A program made the translations under genes and the position numbers. Shown here piece by piece: positions 24,009 to 24,710 of a stretch of 24,710 nt of DNA (position 1 is the first letter of the stretch; each line of letters starts with the position of its first letter). The stretch spans positions 1 to 24,710 of the forward strand of contig DBZV01000137.1 of the NCBI GenBank assembly GCA_002311865.1, read 5' to 3'. The stretch comes from Dehalococcoidia bacterium UBA1151 (GTDB lineage Bacteria > Chloroflexota > Dehalococcoidia > Lucifugimonadales > Lucifugimonadaceae). The notes beneath the pieces were generated by a model. That model searched no databases and was not told the origin of the DNA. It was given only the letters and a program-made list of their open reading frames with translations.

Positions 24009-24710
24009 ATGACATCGAACACCATTAGTCTCATCGATCTTCCGTACCGCCGGAAGCTCCTTGTCATCGCGGCGCTTTCGGCGACTCTGTTCGTCACCAC
24101 CATCTCGCAAACCGTCGTCGCAACCGCAGCGCAGAACATCGTTGACGATATCGGTGGGTTTGATCTGTTTACTTGGCTCTTCGCCGGCTTCGCGCTCGCT
24201 GGCGCGGTGATCGTGCCCATCGTCGGAAAGCTGTCTGACGTTGCTGGCCGGAAGACCGTCATCCTCTGGGCTCTGGTTGTGTTCATAATTGCTTCAGCCG
24301 CCGCCGGAATGGCGCAGACGATGACCCAGCTGGTGATAATTCGGGTGGTCCAGGGCGCAGGTTTCGCCGGGGCGATGGGCAGCGTGTGGATCATTATGGC
24401 CGCCATGTGGGAGCCAGAGCAGCGAGCCAAATGGATGGCGGTTACAGCCGCCAGCTTCACGGTCTCCGGGGTTCTGGGGCCAATCATTGGAGGCGTGGTT
24501 TCCGACTACGCATCTTGGCGATGGATCTTCCTGATCAACGTACCACTGGGTGGCATGGCGCTGGCCTTGCTGTGGATCTGGATGCCTGGAGGTCGCACTA
24601 GCAGCGGCAAAAGCAAGTTCGATATTCCCGGGACCACCACTTTTGTGATCTTCAGCACCGCCTCTCTTTTCGCTCTATCAATAGGCGACTCTGTCGGCTG
24701 GCTATCCCCG
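24009..24710 (+). CDS. MFS drug:H+ antiporter, DHA2/EmrB-QacA type (3' truncated)
   Basis: The frame is open from the ATG at 24009 to the window end, giving 234 residues of a protein usually near 450-550. A short cytoplasmic N-terminus precedes the first helix (LLVIAALSATLFVTTISQTVVATA). The motif A loop between helices 2 and 3 is GKLSDVAGRKTV, motif C is SGVLGPIIGG, and WRWIFLINVPLG is typical of the 14-helix DHA2 exporters. About seven hydrophobic segments are visible. It probably exports hydrophobic compounds using the proton gradient. No clear ribosome binding site precedes the start; an in-frame stop just upstream supports this ATG. Confidence 0.92.
   Translation, partial: MTSNTISLIDLPYRRKLLVIAALSATLFVTTISQTVVATAAQNIVDDIGGFDLFTWLFAGFALAGAVIVPIVGKLSDVAGRKTVILWALVVFIIASAAAGMAQTMTQLVIIRVVQGAGFAGAMGSVWIIMAAMWEPEQRAKWMAVTAASFTVSGVLGPIIGGVVSDYASWRWIFLINVPLGGMALALLWIWMPGGRTSSGKSKFDIPGTTTFVIFSTASLFALSIGDSVGWLSP

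Noticed and set aside
23993..24487. 164-codon minus-strand frame opposite the MFS gene
   Set aside because: It is antisense to a clear MFS transporter whose frame is open to the window end.

Overview
The window is bacterial DNA of moderate to high GC, densely packed with genes on both strands, and both ends cut through a gene. The gene mix suggests Chloroflexota, probably a marine SAR202/Dehalococcoidia-like lineage. It includes a DUF4012 membrane protein, a lipoprotein with a Pro/Thr/Glu-rich tail, a UxuA-like dehydratase, an SMP-30 lactonase, a SelA-like PLP enzyme, a NIPSNAP protein and a DHA2-type transporter. This assignment is an inference from gene content; no rRNA or tRNA gene was seen.

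Positions 1-13573 form a run of eight same-strand genes with short gaps or overlaps, probably one transcription unit. First is the 3' part of a giant repeat protein. By hand count the visible part has 137 units of the form His-Asp-x3-Ser-x2, grouped in 21 blocks, followed by calcium-loop-like motifs at the C-terminus. Then come an uncharacterised lipoprotein, a GT2 and a GT4 glycosyltransferase, a Gfo/Idh/MocA oxidoreductase, a polytopic GT-C-like protein, a flippase-like LPG_synthase_TM protein and a DUF4012 protein. My reading is a locus that makes or decorates a cell-surface glycoconjugate, with the repeat protein as a structural or glycosylated surface component. This is the most unusual part of the window.

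Positions 13599-16978 hold an RNase Z-like metallo-beta-lactamase-fold hydrolase and a DUF1272 zinc-ribbon protein (minus strand), then an M28 peptidase and a small protein with faint uracil-DNA-glycosylase-like motifs (plus strand).

Positions 16986-21879 look like a small catabolic island: a SelA/DgaE-like PLP enzyme (minus strand), diverging from an SMP-30/gluconolactonase-like enzyme, a mannonate-dehydratase-like protein and a class C beta-lactamase-like serine hydrolase (plus strand). The 234-base leader before the dehydratase gene can fold into nested stems.

Positions 21886-24710 hold a VapBC-type toxin-antitoxin pair with a tandem 15-bp candidate operator, a frameshifted THEP1-like NTPase gene, a NIPSNAP gene with a terminator hairpin, and the start of a DHA2-type MFS exporter that runs off the window. 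No stretch longer than 300 bases lacks a gene.
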